From: an uncultured Gammaproteobacteria bacterium | GTDB lineage: Bacteria; Pseudomonadota; Gammaproteobacteria; Arenicellales; JAANXG01 | Assembly (NCBI GenBank): GCA_947258975.1 | Contig: CAMYKK010000047.1 | Location: forward strand, 1-64,000 | Reading direction: 5' to 3' | Length of the DNA stretch: 64,000 nucleotides | Shown: positions 8,776-17,287 of the stretch, in pieces | Layout of the letters: each line of letters begins with the position of its first letter | How positions within the stretch are numbered: position 1 is the stretch's first letter | The notes under the pieces: generated by a model | What the model was told of the DNA's origin: nothing | Database searches by the model: none | Seen by the model: only the letters and a program-made list of their open reading frames with translations | Position numbers and translations under genes: made by a program

Positions 8776-9069
8776 TTAATAGTACACGCCCGCTTCGCGG
8801 GCATATTCGTCTCGCCATGTAATCCTTGTAAAATCCGGATGCGTTACGGTGCCGGTGGCGGCGACACCGGCTATGACCGCGTCGCGCGCGTCCCCGCCGG
8901 GATCATCGGCAATCATGTTCGCGGCCTCATCCGACACTCCGAGAAGATTCGCTGTGCCGAGATCTGCATGGATAGTCTTCCGCTTGCGCCAACGGCGCAT
9001 TCCCATAGCTTTGTGAGACGCGTACAGCCCGAGGCGTTTTAGCAAAGAAGCGGGGCAGGTTTCCCACAA
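8776..9069 (-). pseudogene. Possible DUF429-like C-terminal remnant
   Basis: An open frame of up to 97 codons has no ATG, only TTG at 9069, and no good ribosome site. Its last 50 residues (MIADDPGGDARDAVIAGVAATG, then WRDEYAREAGVYY) look like the end of a DUF429 or similar RNase H-fold protein, where a D..DA helix precedes a terminal aromatic strand. I read it as a possible truncated remnant. It may equally be a short unrelated gene or noise. Confidence 0.3.
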
Positions 9070-9210
9070 TCACGGCTTGCCGCGGACCGGCTGTCGCATG
9101 CAGTGTCCAATTTCCCATAAGTCGTCTGGCGCACGATTTCGAAACACGGTACCCTCTCCCGGCTCGAACAATACTGCCTGGAACCTGCCGGCACACAGGA
9201 GGAGATTCCT

Positions 9211-10206
9211 ATGAAATCACTGTCAACCGCCGCCGTCGCGCTATCGATTTTCGCTCTGCTGGTGACCCCGGCCGAAGCCGCTGACACCACCTTGCGTATT
9301 TCTCTGCAGCTACCGCTAAAGAGTCATCTCGGTCAGAACCTGCTGCTGTTCAAGAACGAGGTGGAGAAGACCTCTAACGGCGAGATCGAGGTGCAGATCT
9401 ACGACTCGGCACAACTCTACAAAGACAAGCAGGTTCCACAAGCGGTCGGTTCCGGCGCTATCGAAATGGGCGTCGCCTCGCTGACGCGCTATGTGGGTGA
9501 CGTGCCAGCTGTAGACATCTTCTACCAGCCGTTCATGTTCAACTCGGAAAACTTGATTCGTAAAGCAACCGCCAAGGACAGCCCAATCCGCGGTCCCATA
9601 GACGCGGCGATCCTCGGCACTGGCGGTCGGATACTGTGGTGGCAGGCATACGGCTCGGCGATCATGCTTTCCAAAGACAGTCCCATCGTGTCGCCGGCAT
9701 CCGTCAAGAACAAGAAGGTTCGGGTTTTCGGTAAGACCCTGGGAGAGTTCGTCAAGGCCTGCGGCGGAGCGCCGACCCTGATTTCAGGTTCCGAACAGTA
9801 TCTTGCCTACCAGCGTGGCACCGTGGACGTTGGTATGACGGGCGTCTCAGGGGTCAAGTCCCGCAAGCTTTGGGATGTGATGGACACCATCACCAAGACC
9901 CAACACGCGGACATTGAGTTTGTGGTAGTGATCAACGACAAGTTCTGGCAGGGCTTGCCGGAGAAGCACCAGCAGGTCATCCTCGCCGCCGCGGCCAAAG
10001 CCGACGCAGACGTGCGCGACCGCATCGCGCAAATTGAGGGCGATGCCTATGCCGAGGCCACACAGAATGGCATGAAAATCGTGGAACCATCGGCAGCCGA
10101 TATCTCGCAGTGGCGCGCGTGCGCAAAACCGGTCTACGATCAGTACATTCAGGCCTCCGGCGATCTCGGCAAGCAGCTGCTGCAAGCTGCACAAAATCTG
10201 CAGTAA
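9211..10206 (+). CDS. dctP: TRAP transporter solute-binding protein, DctP family
   Basis: This 331-residue periplasmic binding protein would capture an organic acid and deliver it to the DctQM permease. A signal peptide ends near AEA at residues 22-24, and the mature part has the DctP fold features: LRISLQLPLKSH, GAIEMGVASLTRYVGDVPA, and a central KVRVFGKTLGEFVKACGG where a conserved Arg salt-bridges the carboxylate. AGGAGG sits directly upstream of the ATG. It is followed by dctQ, dctM and a PEP-mutase family enzyme in one direction, which suggests a di- or oxo-carboxylate substrate, not further defined. Confidence 0.93.
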   Translation: MKSLSTAAVALSIFALLVTPAEAADTTLRISLQLPLKSHLGQNLLLFKNEVEKTSNGEIEVQIYDSAQLYKDKQVPQAVGSGAIEMGVASLTRYVGDVPAVDIFYQPFMFNSENLIRKATAKDSPIRGPIDAAILGTGGRILWWQAYGSAIMLSKDSPIVSPASVKNKKVRVFGKTLGEFVKACGGAPTLISGSEQYLAYQRGTVDVGMTGVSGVKSRKLWDVMDTITKTQHADIEFVVVINDKFWQGLPEKHQQVILAAAAKADADVRDRIAQIEGDAYAEATQNGMKIVEPSAADISQWRACAKPVYDQYIQASGDLGKQLLQAAQNLQ

Positions 10207-10290
10207 ACGAAGCGGGCCCGGTACGCGCGGCGAACTGTGCCGCACCGCCCGAGATGCGGCGCACGGGCTTGGCGGCAGGACTACAAACGC

Positions 10291-10794
10291 GTGGGCTTGA
10301 TCGATCGCCTCAGTGACCGGCTAGGTTGGGCTGCGGCCTGGCTGTTTTTTATCACCGGTGTATTCCTCACCTATGAGGTGACGGCGCGGTATTTGTTCAA
10401 CGCTCCGACTACGTGGGCGGCTGAACTCTCGCAACTACTCTTGATCTGGGGCGTGTTCCTGGCGCTCGCCCGCATCTTACACCGGCGCGAAAACATCGCC
10501 ATCGATTTTCTCTACGATCGGCTGCCGAGCGTGTGGCGCCGGGCGCTGGACGCCTTCACCCTCATCGTGGTGGCCGCGTTCTCGGCCGTGGTCGCTTGGT
10601 ACGGCGGCGATATCGCCCTCGACAGTTATGTGCGTGGTCGCTCTACCGGTACCATGCTGAACATCCCCAACTGGTGGTCCGAGGCGTCGGTGCCGGTGGG
10701 ATTCGCGGTGTTGCTGGTGCAGAGCCTGGTCGAGCTGTGGCGGATCGCGCGCGGGGCGTATGAGACCGATTCTACGCGGCGTCACCGCGAATGA
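10291..10794 (+). CDS. dctQ: TRAP transporter small permease, DctQ family
   Basis: This protein of about 167 residues has four membrane helices and the DctQ pattern (VTARYLFNAPTTWAAELSQLLLIWGVFLA, then RRENIAIDFLYDRLP). GTG 10291 is preferred: AGGA lies about 10 nt upstream and the protein then begins directly before helix 1. The upstream ATG at 10237 would add a polar, unlikely N-terminus. The 3' end overlaps dctM by 4 nt (ATGA), so the two subunits are translationally coupled. Confidence 0.9.
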   Translation: MGLIDRLSDRLGWAAAWLFFITGVFLTYEVTARYLFNAPTTWAAELSQLLLIWGVFLALARILHRRENIAIDFLYDRLPSVWRRALDAFTLIVVAAFSAVVAWYGGDIALDSYVRGRSTGTMLNIPNWWSEASVPVGFAVLLVQSLVELWRIARGAYETDSTRRHRE

Positions 10795-12065
10795 CGTCTT
10801 TGATCATCATCCTATCGTTGTTCGCGTTGCTGCTGGTGCGCGTGCCGGTGGCGTTCACCCTCGGGGGGCTCGGATTCCTGCTGTTGCTGCTCGGCGGTTT
10901 CTCACCGCTCATGGTGCCGCAGGCGCTGTGGGGCACCATCGACAGCTTTATCCTGTTGGCGGTACCGCTGTTCTTGCTGATGTCCAACGTGCTGCTCAAA
11001 GGCGGCGTTGGGCGTGATCTGTTCGCCGCCGTCCAGGCGTGGGTGGGACACTGGCCAGGGGGCCTTGCCGTTGCGACCGTGCTCTCCTGCGGGATCTTCG
11101 CGGCGATCTCCGGATCCTCGGTGGCGACTGCTGCGACCATCGGAACGGTAGCCATACCGGAAATGAGCGCGCGCGGTTATCCACGCACCTTCGTGCTCGG
11201 ACTGCTGGCCGCGGGCGGGACGCTGGGTATCCTGATCCCACCCTCGATCCCGATGATCGTCTATGGGTTCATCACCGAGGAATCGGTGATCAAGCTGTTC
11301 CTCGCCGGTGTCGGCCCGGGACTGGCACTGGTCGCGTTGTTCATCCTGTTCGCGATGCTCTACGCGCGCTATTCCGGTAAGTGCGCGGCCGTCGCCCGCG
11401 CCGGCTGGACCGAACGATGGCAAACTGGCGTGCGGGCGTTGCCCGCGCTGCTGCTGGCGGTGGTCATCATCGGCGGGATCTACGCCGGGCTGTTCACGCC
11501 GACCGAGGCCGCCGCGGTGGGCTTTGCCATGGCGCTGCTGATCACCGGACCGCTGTTGCGCACGCTCACCTGGCGCGCGCTGAAACAGGCTACCGTCGAA
11601 GCGATGACCACCACGGTGACGATTCTCATGATCGTTGCCGGCGCCAAGGTATTCGGCAAGGCAATCTCGCTGTACCGGATCCCGCAAGACATCTCGTCGT
11701 TCATCTCCACCAACTTCGACGAGGCCGGTATGTTCGTGCTGGTAGTCGCCATCACGCTGGTGCTGATGGGCTTCTTTCTGGAAGCACTGTCGATGATGTT
11801 GATCCTGGTGCCGGTGCTCGCGCCGAGCCTGGTACCGCTTGGCATCGACCCGATCTGGTTTGGTATATTCTTCGTGATCATGATCGAGTGTGCGCTCATC
11901 ACTCCACCGGTGGGTTTGAATCTCTACGTGATACAGGCTGTCGGGCGGGCCGGCATGGGCGAGGTCGCCGCCGGAGTATGGCCTTTTTTGTTGCTGATGT
12001 TGCTCACCGTAGCCCTCGTCTACCTAATCCCGGATTTGGTACTGTACATTCCGTTCAAACTTTGA
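10791..12065 (+). CDS. dctM: TRAP transporter large permease, DctM family
   Basis: This 424-residue, highly hydrophobic protein with about 12 membrane segments is the Na+-coupled transport channel of the TRAP system. Family landmarks are visible: FAAISGSSVATAATIG, LAAGGTLGILIPPSIPMIVYG, FTPTEAAAVGFAMAL and ITPPVGLNLYVIQAVG. It is full length for DctM. It overlaps dctQ at its start and is followed 13 nt later by the PEP-mutase family gene, consistent with one operon for uptake plus first catabolic step. Confidence 0.94.
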   Translation: MTSLIIILSLFALLLVRVPVAFTLGGLGFLLLLLGGFSPLMVPQALWGTIDSFILLAVPLFLLMSNVLLKGGVGRDLFAAVQAWVGHWPGGLAVATVLSCGIFAAISGSSVATAATIGTVAIPEMSARGYPRTFVLGLLAAGGTLGILIPPSIPMIVYGFITEESVIKLFLAGVGPGLALVALFILFAMLYARYSGKCAAVARAGWTERWQTGVRALPALLLAVVIIGGIYAGLFTPTEAAAVGFAMALLITGPLLRTLTWRALKQATVEAMTTTVTILMIVAGAKVFGKAISLYRIPQDISSFISTNFDEAGMFVLVVAITLVLMGFFLEALSMMLILVPVLAPSLVPLGIDPIWFGIFFVIMIECALITPPVGLNLYVIQAVGRAGMGEVAAGVWPFLLLMLLTVALVYLIPDLVLYIPFKL

Positions 12066-12078
12066 GTGATAATACCCC

Positions 12079-12948
12079 ATGAGTGCACCAACTGAACGAC
12101 TGCGCGCGTTGTTAGACAAGGATACCCTGCAAGTCATGCCCTGCTGCTGGGATGCGCTCTCGGCCCGGATGATCGAGCAGGCCGGTTTTCCGCTGACCTT
12201 CATGTCCGGCTTTGCGGTGTCGGCGACGCGTCTCGGGATGCCGGACACCGGGCTGATCTCTTTCGGCGAGGTGCTCGATCAGGGGCGCAACATCTGCTCG
12301 GCGGTATCGATCCCGGTACTCGGTGATGGCGATACCGGCTACGGCAATGCGCTCAACGTCAAGCGCACCGTAACGCAATTCGCGCGTGCCGGATTCGCGG
12401 CAGTGATGATCGAGGATCAGCTTGCGCCAAAACGTTGCGGGCATACGCGGGGTAAGTCGGTGGTCGACCGCACCGAGGCCACGGATCGCATCCAAGCTGC
12501 GCGTGACGCGCGCGATGAAGGCGCAGATATTCTGATCCTTGCACGCACCGATGCGCGCGCCGTTCACGGGCTGGACGAAGCATTGTGGCGGGCAGCGGCA
12601 TTCCAGGAGCTCGGCGCCGACATACTGTTCGTCGAGGCGCCGAAGAACGAGTCTGAGATGCGCACGATTACCGCCGATGTGCCCGGCGTACACATGGCCA
12701 ATCTCGTGGAAGGTGGCAGTACACCGCTGCTGCCACCCGCGCTGCTGCAGGAAATCGGCTTTCGCATAGCGGCCTATCCGCTGACGCTGTTATCGGCCGC
12801 CATGCGTGCGGTAAAAGAGTCGCTCGAGACCATGGCATCGGGATCGCATCCGTCCTCGCGTCTCCTCGACTTCGAAGCGTTGCGCCGCATCGTGGGTTTC
12901 GACGATTACTACAAGGAAGAGTCTCGTTACGCAGACCCGCGTACGTAA
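12079..12948 (+). CDS. Isocitrate lyase/PEP mutase superfamily enzyme
   Basis: This 289-residue TIM-barrel enzyme cleaves or rearranges C-C or P-C bonds of 2-hydroxy or oxo acids using Mg2+. It shows DGDTGYGNALNVKRTV (metal-binding Asp), the active-site loop PKRCGHTRGKSVV with the catalytic Cys, and ILARTDARAVHGLDEAL. The size fits methylisocitrate lyase, dimethylmalate lyase, oxaloacetate decarboxylase or carboxyphosphonoenolpyruvate mutase-like members. No prpC or phosphonate gene is nearby, so a specific reaction is not assigned. Position behind dctPQM suggests that it acts on the imported acid. Confidence 0.88.
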   Translation: MSAPTERLRALLDKDTLQVMPCCWDALSARMIEQAGFPLTFMSGFAVSATRLGMPDTGLISFGEVLDQGRNICSAVSIPVLGDGDTGYGNALNVKRTVTQFARAGFAAVMIEDQLAPKRCGHTRGKSVVDRTEATDRIQAARDARDEGADILILARTDARAVHGLDEALWRAAAFQELGADILFVEAPKNESEMRTITADVPGVHMANLVEGGSTPLLPPALLQEIGFRIAAYPLTLLSAAMRAVKESLETMASGSHPSSRLLDFEALRRIVGFDDYYKEESRYADPRT

Positions 12949-13089
12949 AAGATGACTCGCCGTAGTCGAATATTAATCCGGCCTCCCATCGAAACCTTGA
13001 GCGGCTACATTCTGGACTTTGGTGTTCTTCTTGTGGTTAATCTCCGGCATGCCGCGCGATCCGGACAATCTGTGAGCTTGGGGGGCATA

Positions 13090-13869
13090 ATGTCGACGTG
13101 CGCTTACGCAGCGTCGGCACGTTGGCCACGCCCAGCTTATCCCACGCGAGTCATGACCGTCATGGTCTCGATCGCCCTGTTTGTCGTACTGCACGCATAC
13201 CCCGGCTATGCTATGGCTGATGAGGCGCCATTGCGAATCATGCCGCTTGGCGACTCAATCACCCAAGGTTATCGTGACAGTTACCGCCGGCCCCTATGGT
13301 GGGAGCTGAAACGGGCCGGTATCGAGGCCGATTTCGTCGGCAGCATGACACAGGGCTATGCCACGGATTCCCAAGCCGGAGATTTCGATCACGATCACGA
13401 AGGTCACTGGGGCTGGCGCGCAGATCATGTGCTCACCCATGTCGATGCGTGGGCGGCACGCGCGCTCCCCGATGTCGTGCTGCTGCACTTGGGAACCAAC
13501 GACATCGGTGTCGGCCAGGACGGCGACGGCACCGCACAGGAGATCGCGCGCATCATCCAACGTCTGCGTCACCACAATCCCGGCGTCCACCTCTTGCTGG
13601 CAGCCATTATTCCCGTGGATCACAATCGCATCACGCAACGCATCGAGCTATTCAATCAAGCACTTGAAAATATAGCGGCGCGCATGGACACGCCGGCATC
13701 ACGGGTGGTGATCGTCGATCAATTTGCCGGTTTCGACGCCGAGCAAGATACGTATGATGGCACGCACCCGAACGATGCTGGTAATATCAAGATCGCCGAC
13801 AAATGGCTCGCCGCCATTCAAGCGCTACTGGAAGAACGGCAAAAACCTTCCACTGCCGGGAAGAAGTAG
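13090..13869 (+). CDS. Secreted SGNH/GDSL-family hydrolase
   Basis: This protein of about 259 residues is an SGNH esterase or acetylhydrolase exported by a signal peptide (core VMTVMVSIALFVVLHAYPGYAMA). Block I is MPLGDSITQG with the nucleophile Ser. Block III is LGTNDIGVG with the oxyanion Asn. Block V is YDGTHPND with catalytic Asp and His. The start is uncertain: ATG 13090 follows a G-rich site, while ATG 13153 would give a shorter standard signal peptide. The frame opens upstream to 12952 but that part looks non-coding. Substrates of such enzymes are often acylated sugars or lipids. Confidence 0.82.
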   Translation: MSTCAYAASARWPRPAYPTRVMTVMVSIALFVVLHAYPGYAMADEAPLRIMPLGDSITQGYRDSYRRPLWWELKRAGIEADFVGSMTQGYATDSQAGDFDHDHEGHWGWRADHVLTHVDAWAARALPDVVLLHLGTNDIGVGQDGDGTAQEIARIIQRLRHHNPGVHLLLAAIIPVDHNRITQRIELFNQALENIAARMDTPASRVVIVDQFAGFDAEQDTYDGTHPNDAGNIKIADKWLAAIQALLEERQKPSTAGKK

Positions 13870-13901
13870 AATATCCACCGTACATCCCGGAAAACATTTC
13901 A

Positions 13902-14338
13902 ATGAGCCCACCGCAGAGCCTGATTGCCGGCACACTGATGCTCATAGCCAGCGCCGGTCTGGCCTCGGATCTGGCAAAAGAAAAACGCTGGGCGGACCAG
14001 ATCGTCGATGAACTCATAGACGCAGACACGTTGTGTCTGGTAGCGACGCTTCAATCAAGGGCCTGGTCGGCGTAGGCATGGTCGTCAACAAAAAAGTGCC
14101 GCAGATCAGCAGCCTCGATGCACTCGAGAAGGTCCGCCTGCCGGTGCTCGAGCTATACGGAGAGAACGACCTGAAGACGGTCGTCGACACGGCGGGCCAA
14201 CGCGCCGTGGCGGCGAAGGCCGGTGGCAACCGCGACTACGCGCAGATGACGATACCCGGCGCCGATCATTTCTTCGACGGTTTCGAGGGACCCCTGGTAC
14301 GGGCGGTGGCCGACTGGCTCTCGCAAAGAACCGAGTAA
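13902..14338 (+). pseudogene. Internally deleted alpha/beta hydrolase-like gene
   Basis: The first about 45 codons encode a signal-like N-terminus, then LAKEKRWADQIVDELIDADT. After 14030 the similarity jumps frame to a C-terminal half: KGLVGVGMVVNKKVPQ, LPVLELYGENDLKTVVDTAG and IPGADHFFDGFEGPLVRAVADWL. Those parts look like the start and end of one alpha/beta-hydrolase-type exported protein of about 270 residues, joined after loss of the middle, including the nucleophile elbow. The end keeps the Asp (ENDL) and His (ADHFF) of the triad. A new small gene from 14033 cannot be excluded. Confidence 0.6.
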
Positions 14339-14413
14339 AACAAAACATGCGGCGGGACATACTGCTTCCTTGCGGATAGAATGCCACGCTTGTCACTCAG
14401 GAGATTAGGACTC

Positions 14414-15163
14414 ATGCGTCGTTGGATCTTAGCTATCATCACCGCCATCGCGGTGCAACCACTGACCATCCTCGCCGCCGCAACCGGCACCACCGTCACC
14501 TACGAGGTTGATGGGCAGGCCTACGAAGGTTATTACGTGTCCCCCGCCAAGAACGCGCCTTTGGTGCTGTTGATCCATGATTGGGACGGACTCACCGACT
14601 ACGAGGTGAAGCGCGCCGACATGCTGGCGGGCATGGGTTACGCGGTATTCGCCGCGGACCTGTTCGGGGCCGGCGTGCGGCCCACAAAGGTCACCGACAA
14701 ACGCCAACATACCGGCGAGTTGTATAAAGACCGCGCGAAGATGCGCGCGCTGATGATGGGAGCCCTGGACACCGCCGCCGTCAAGGGCGCCGATACCGGC
14801 AGCGCGGTCGCCATGGGTTATTGTTTCGGCGGCGCCGCTGTACTGGAACTGGCCCGCTCCGGCGCCAACCTCAAAGGTTTCGCTACTTTCCACGGCGGGC
14901 TCAAGACACCCCAGGGGCAGGACTACGCCAACACCAAGGGGGAGGTCCTGGTAATGCACGGCAGCGCGGATTCCGCCATCACCATGGACCAGTTTGCGGC
15001 CCTGACCAATGAGTTGGAAAAAGCGGGCGTCAAGCATCAGATGGTGACCTACAGCGGTGCGCCGCATGCATTCACTGTATTCGACAGCGCGCGCTACCGG
15101 GAAGACGCCGATCGCAAGTCCTGGGCGCTGTTCAGCGATTTTCTAAAACAAACACTGCGCTAA
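14414..15163 (+). CDS. Exported dienelactone hydrolase family protein
   Basis: This 249-residue alpha/beta hydrolase has a signal peptide (MRRWILAIITAIAVQPLTILAAA). The catalytic set of the dienelactone hydrolase family is present: nucleophile Cys in GYCFGG, Asp in HGSADSAIT and His in APHAFT. ATG 14414 is preferred because AGGAGATTAGGA lies just upstream; an in-frame ATG at 14381 has no such site. Exported members of this family probably hydrolyse esters or lactones in the periplasm, and the substrate is unknown. It follows the decayed hydrolase in the same direction. Confidence 0.88.
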   Translation: MRRWILAIITAIAVQPLTILAAATGTTVTYEVDGQAYEGYYVSPAKNAPLVLLIHDWDGLTDYEVKRADMLAGMGYAVFAADLFGAGVRPTKVTDKRQHTGELYKDRAKMRALMMGALDTAAVKGADTGSAVAMGYCFGGAAVLELARSGANLKGFATFHGGLKTPQGQDYANTKGEVLVMHGSADSAITMDQFAALTNELEKAGVKHQMVTYSGAPHAFTVFDSARYREDADRKSWALFSDFLKQTLR

Positions 15164-15234
15164 AGGATCGGGGGACAGTATACTTGCAGGTTACAACAAG
15201 CAACCTGTTCACGTTTTGATGTGAAATGTAAACG

Positions 15235-15402
15235 ATGGCCAAAGAAAAACACTACGTCAGCTGGAACAGCCGCACTAAGCTTTGTTATCTGCAAGTGGGG
15301 GGCGTGTGTCGACCTGGCTTCACCCTGAAAGGTCCGTTCGAGACCGTGAAAGAGGCCAAAGAATGGATCGCCAAGAACTGCAGGAATCAGAAATGCGGAT
15401 GA
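15235..15402 (+). CDS. Small basic cysteine-containing protein, hypothetical
   Basis: This 55-codon frame encodes a compact basic protein: MAKEKHYVSW at the start, then VCRPGFTLKGPFETVKEAKEW and a cysteine-rich end (KNCRNQKCG). The aromatic and charged composition and an FETVKEAKEWI helix look protein-like. No strong ribosome site is visible. Four cysteines could bind a metal. No family is recognised. Confidence 0.45.
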   Translation: MAKEKHYVSWNSRTKLCYLQVGGVCRPGFTLKGPFETVKEAKEWIAKNCRNQKCG

Positions 15403-15588
15403 GCGAAGGAGCAGTCACACGAGACCACGCCTGGCCCTGAGCAGGGCGGGTGTCGGGAACAACGGAATGGGCGTTTACCTTTGCGCGATCAAGTTGAGAG
15501 AGCAGTTATCGTGGCCCGGCCCCAAAAGGAGTCGGGGACGATTAAACTATCGGTACGAAACCAAAAATCGCCGCGGACGCTTTCTCCA

Positions 15589-16014
15589 CTAAGCCGGCGG
15601 CAACGCTTTTTCGAATACGTCGACATGATCCGGGTAACGCATGTCGCCGCGTGCAGAGCGCGTCCATATGTGGGCTTGAATCACAAACCAATCCGGATTG
15701 TCATACGTGCCGCCCGCGATGGCACGCAGGCCGGGCCTCAGCTCCAGTGTCCAAGTCACCGTCGTCCCGCAGCTTGCACAAAACTCGCTTCTTATCCATC
15801 GCCCGCTTTCATCCGAGCGAACCTCATAGGTCTGCATCGGGTCTCCGGTGATCACCACGTCGTTCTCGGCAAAATACACACCGACCCCATAGGCCGCCCC
15901 GGTCCGGCGTTTGCAACCGGTGCAGTGACAGGCGAGGACGCGTTTAGGTCGTTCGCTCGTCCGATAGCGCACGGCGCCGCATTGGCAGCCTCCTTCTTGT
16001 GCTTCCGAGTTCAT
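15589..16014 (-). CDS. GFA/CENP-V family zinc protein
   Basis: This 141-residue protein matches the GFA (glutathione-dependent formaldehyde-activating) family. The zinc cysteines are all visible: CQCGAVRY near residue 10, ACHCTGCKRRTG near 33 and FCASCGTTVTW near 82. Gfa in Paracoccus was described as accelerating formaldehyde-glutathione adduct formation, but most homologues have no proven activity. It is a stand-alone gene with no formaldehyde dehydrogenase nearby, so only the fold is assigned. Confidence 0.9.
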   Translation of the reverse strand: MNSEAQEGGCQCGAVRYRTSERPKRVLACHCTGCKRRTGAAYGVGVYFAENDVVITGDPMQTYEVRSDESGRWIRSEFCASCGTTVTWTLELRPGLRAIAGGTYDNPDWFVIQAHIWTRSARGDMRYPDHVDVFEKALPPA

Positions 16015-16254
16015 GATTGAATGCTCCTAAATGGCGGGTTCATTGACGTCTCCTAAAGGCCGGCATGCTGCACCGCACGGGGACCCGGTCCCGCGCTGCC
16101 TTCTGTGCCGCGGCCTGATTCGCGAGAGCCGCAACGGGGACGAACGGGCGTATCTTAAACAAGGCCAATATCCCGAATCGGCTCCTAACCATCGTATTAT
16201 CACGGCTCACCAGTAAAGTTCCATTGCATTTTGTTAAATAACGACCGATACCCG

Positions 16255-16408
16255 AATGGCTCTTGCTTAAGCCTTACAGAGGCAAAAAAGTGTTGAATTG
16301 AGGGAGAATTTCCGGGACTGGCGCCGAGCCTACAGGGAGGGATTGACGGCGCGTCCCGGGAATTGTCGCTCGGTTCAGCGTGTCGTGATCCCTTAAGTAA
16401 GTGCCATT
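16255..16408. repeat. R1 MITE-like element, copy b
   Basis: This copy of about 154 bp keeps both inverted ends (AATGGCTCTTGCTTAAG left, CTTAAGTAAGTGCCATT right). It lacks the central 18-bp GTCGCCAGCAAGGATGCTG segment found in copy a. Same orientation as copies a, e and g. Confidence 0.8.
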
Positions 16409-16553
16409 CACCGATACCCCCTTGATTCGCGAAGTGCTTCAGGCGCATCATATCCACGTGCAATAGACCGTGCCATTGTGCCGACAACAATCCGGACGCT
16501 GCAATGGTATGCTGTTGGCACACCACACATCGAGCCACTAATAGAGAAAGACG

Positions 16554-16841
16554 ATGACAAATCTCAACTTGGTCATCACCGTTGCCGCTTTGGCGAGCAT
16601 CTCTTTTCTAAGTAGCGCGCTCGCCGACACGCGCTGCCGTACGACCCCCTCCGGTCTCTCATACTGCTTAGACAACGCCGAGATGCTAACTGGTTATAAA
16701 CGATGGCGGGACAATGGTCCGATAATCAAAAGAAAAAGAGAGCAAGGCGATTCATTGGGCTATCGGCGATGGCGGGGCGAAAAGGGCATCGTAATCAAAG
16801 AACGACCAGATACGCTCAGGTATTACAGATACAGGGACTGA
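16554..16841 (+). CDS. Small secreted basic protein, hypothetical
   Basis: This 95-residue protein has a clear signal peptide (MTNLNLVITVAALASISFLSSALA). The mature part is short and rich in Arg, Lys and Tyr, with a possible disulfide pair (RCRTTPSGLSYC). Two similar segments occur in the mature part: GYKRWRDNGPIIKRK and GYRRWRGEKGIVIKE, an internal repeat of about 30 residues. No family is recognised. It lies downstream of R1 copy b and is not in an operon. Confidence 0.6.
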   Translation: MTNLNLVITVAALASISFLSSALADTRCRTTPSGLSYCLDNAEMLTGYKRWRDNGPIIKRKREQGDSLGYRRWRGEKGIVIKERPDTLRYYRYRD

Positions 16842-17000
16842 TCCTGAACGGCCGGCGAGATCGCTGAACAAGCCATCCATGCGGCTTGGTATTGGCGTGC
16901 CGCGCGAGGGGTCCCGGATATGCACCACCGGTGTGTCTATCCCTTCTACCGCACCAATGATTGCGGACCAACTATGAAGAGCCCTGATCCCGCCGACATG

Positions 17001-17238
17001 AGCGGTACCTTGCATTCCTCCACAGGCAGCCGGCGATGGCGTTACCGCCATCTATGACCCCGTCGGCGGGAGCGGTTTCGCGACCGTGCAATTCACCGGA
17101 TTCAGCGACGTCACAGTAAGGGGCGGTGCGGGCCCTGATACCATTGATCTCAGGGCGATCGATCATGACGGCGTGCTCACCGACATCATCCTCGATGGTG
17201 ACAGATCTATTTTTGTGAGAATACAATCATTTCCTTAG
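17001..17238 (+). pseudogene. C-terminal remnant of a beta-repeat surface protein
   Basis: A frame without a start codon, open from a stop just before 17001, encodes GFATVQFTGFSDVTVRGGAGPDTIDLRAIDH and then VLTDIILDGDRSIFVRI before TAG. The GGAGPDTIDL pattern resembles parallel-beta or calcium-binding repeat proteins of bacterial surfaces. With no start or upstream domain, I read it as a 5'-truncated leftover. The rest of 16842-17287 holds no recognisable gene. Confidence 0.4.
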
Positions 17239-17287
17239 GTGTCTCCCTGTTATGTGTCTACCTACGTCCTTTTCGACACCTGTCCCT

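Noticed and set aside
10902-11687. Long open frame antisense to dctM
   Set aside because: It is a shadow of the strongly conserved DctM coding frame; the translation is Arg/Gln/His-rich and has no start context or family pattern.
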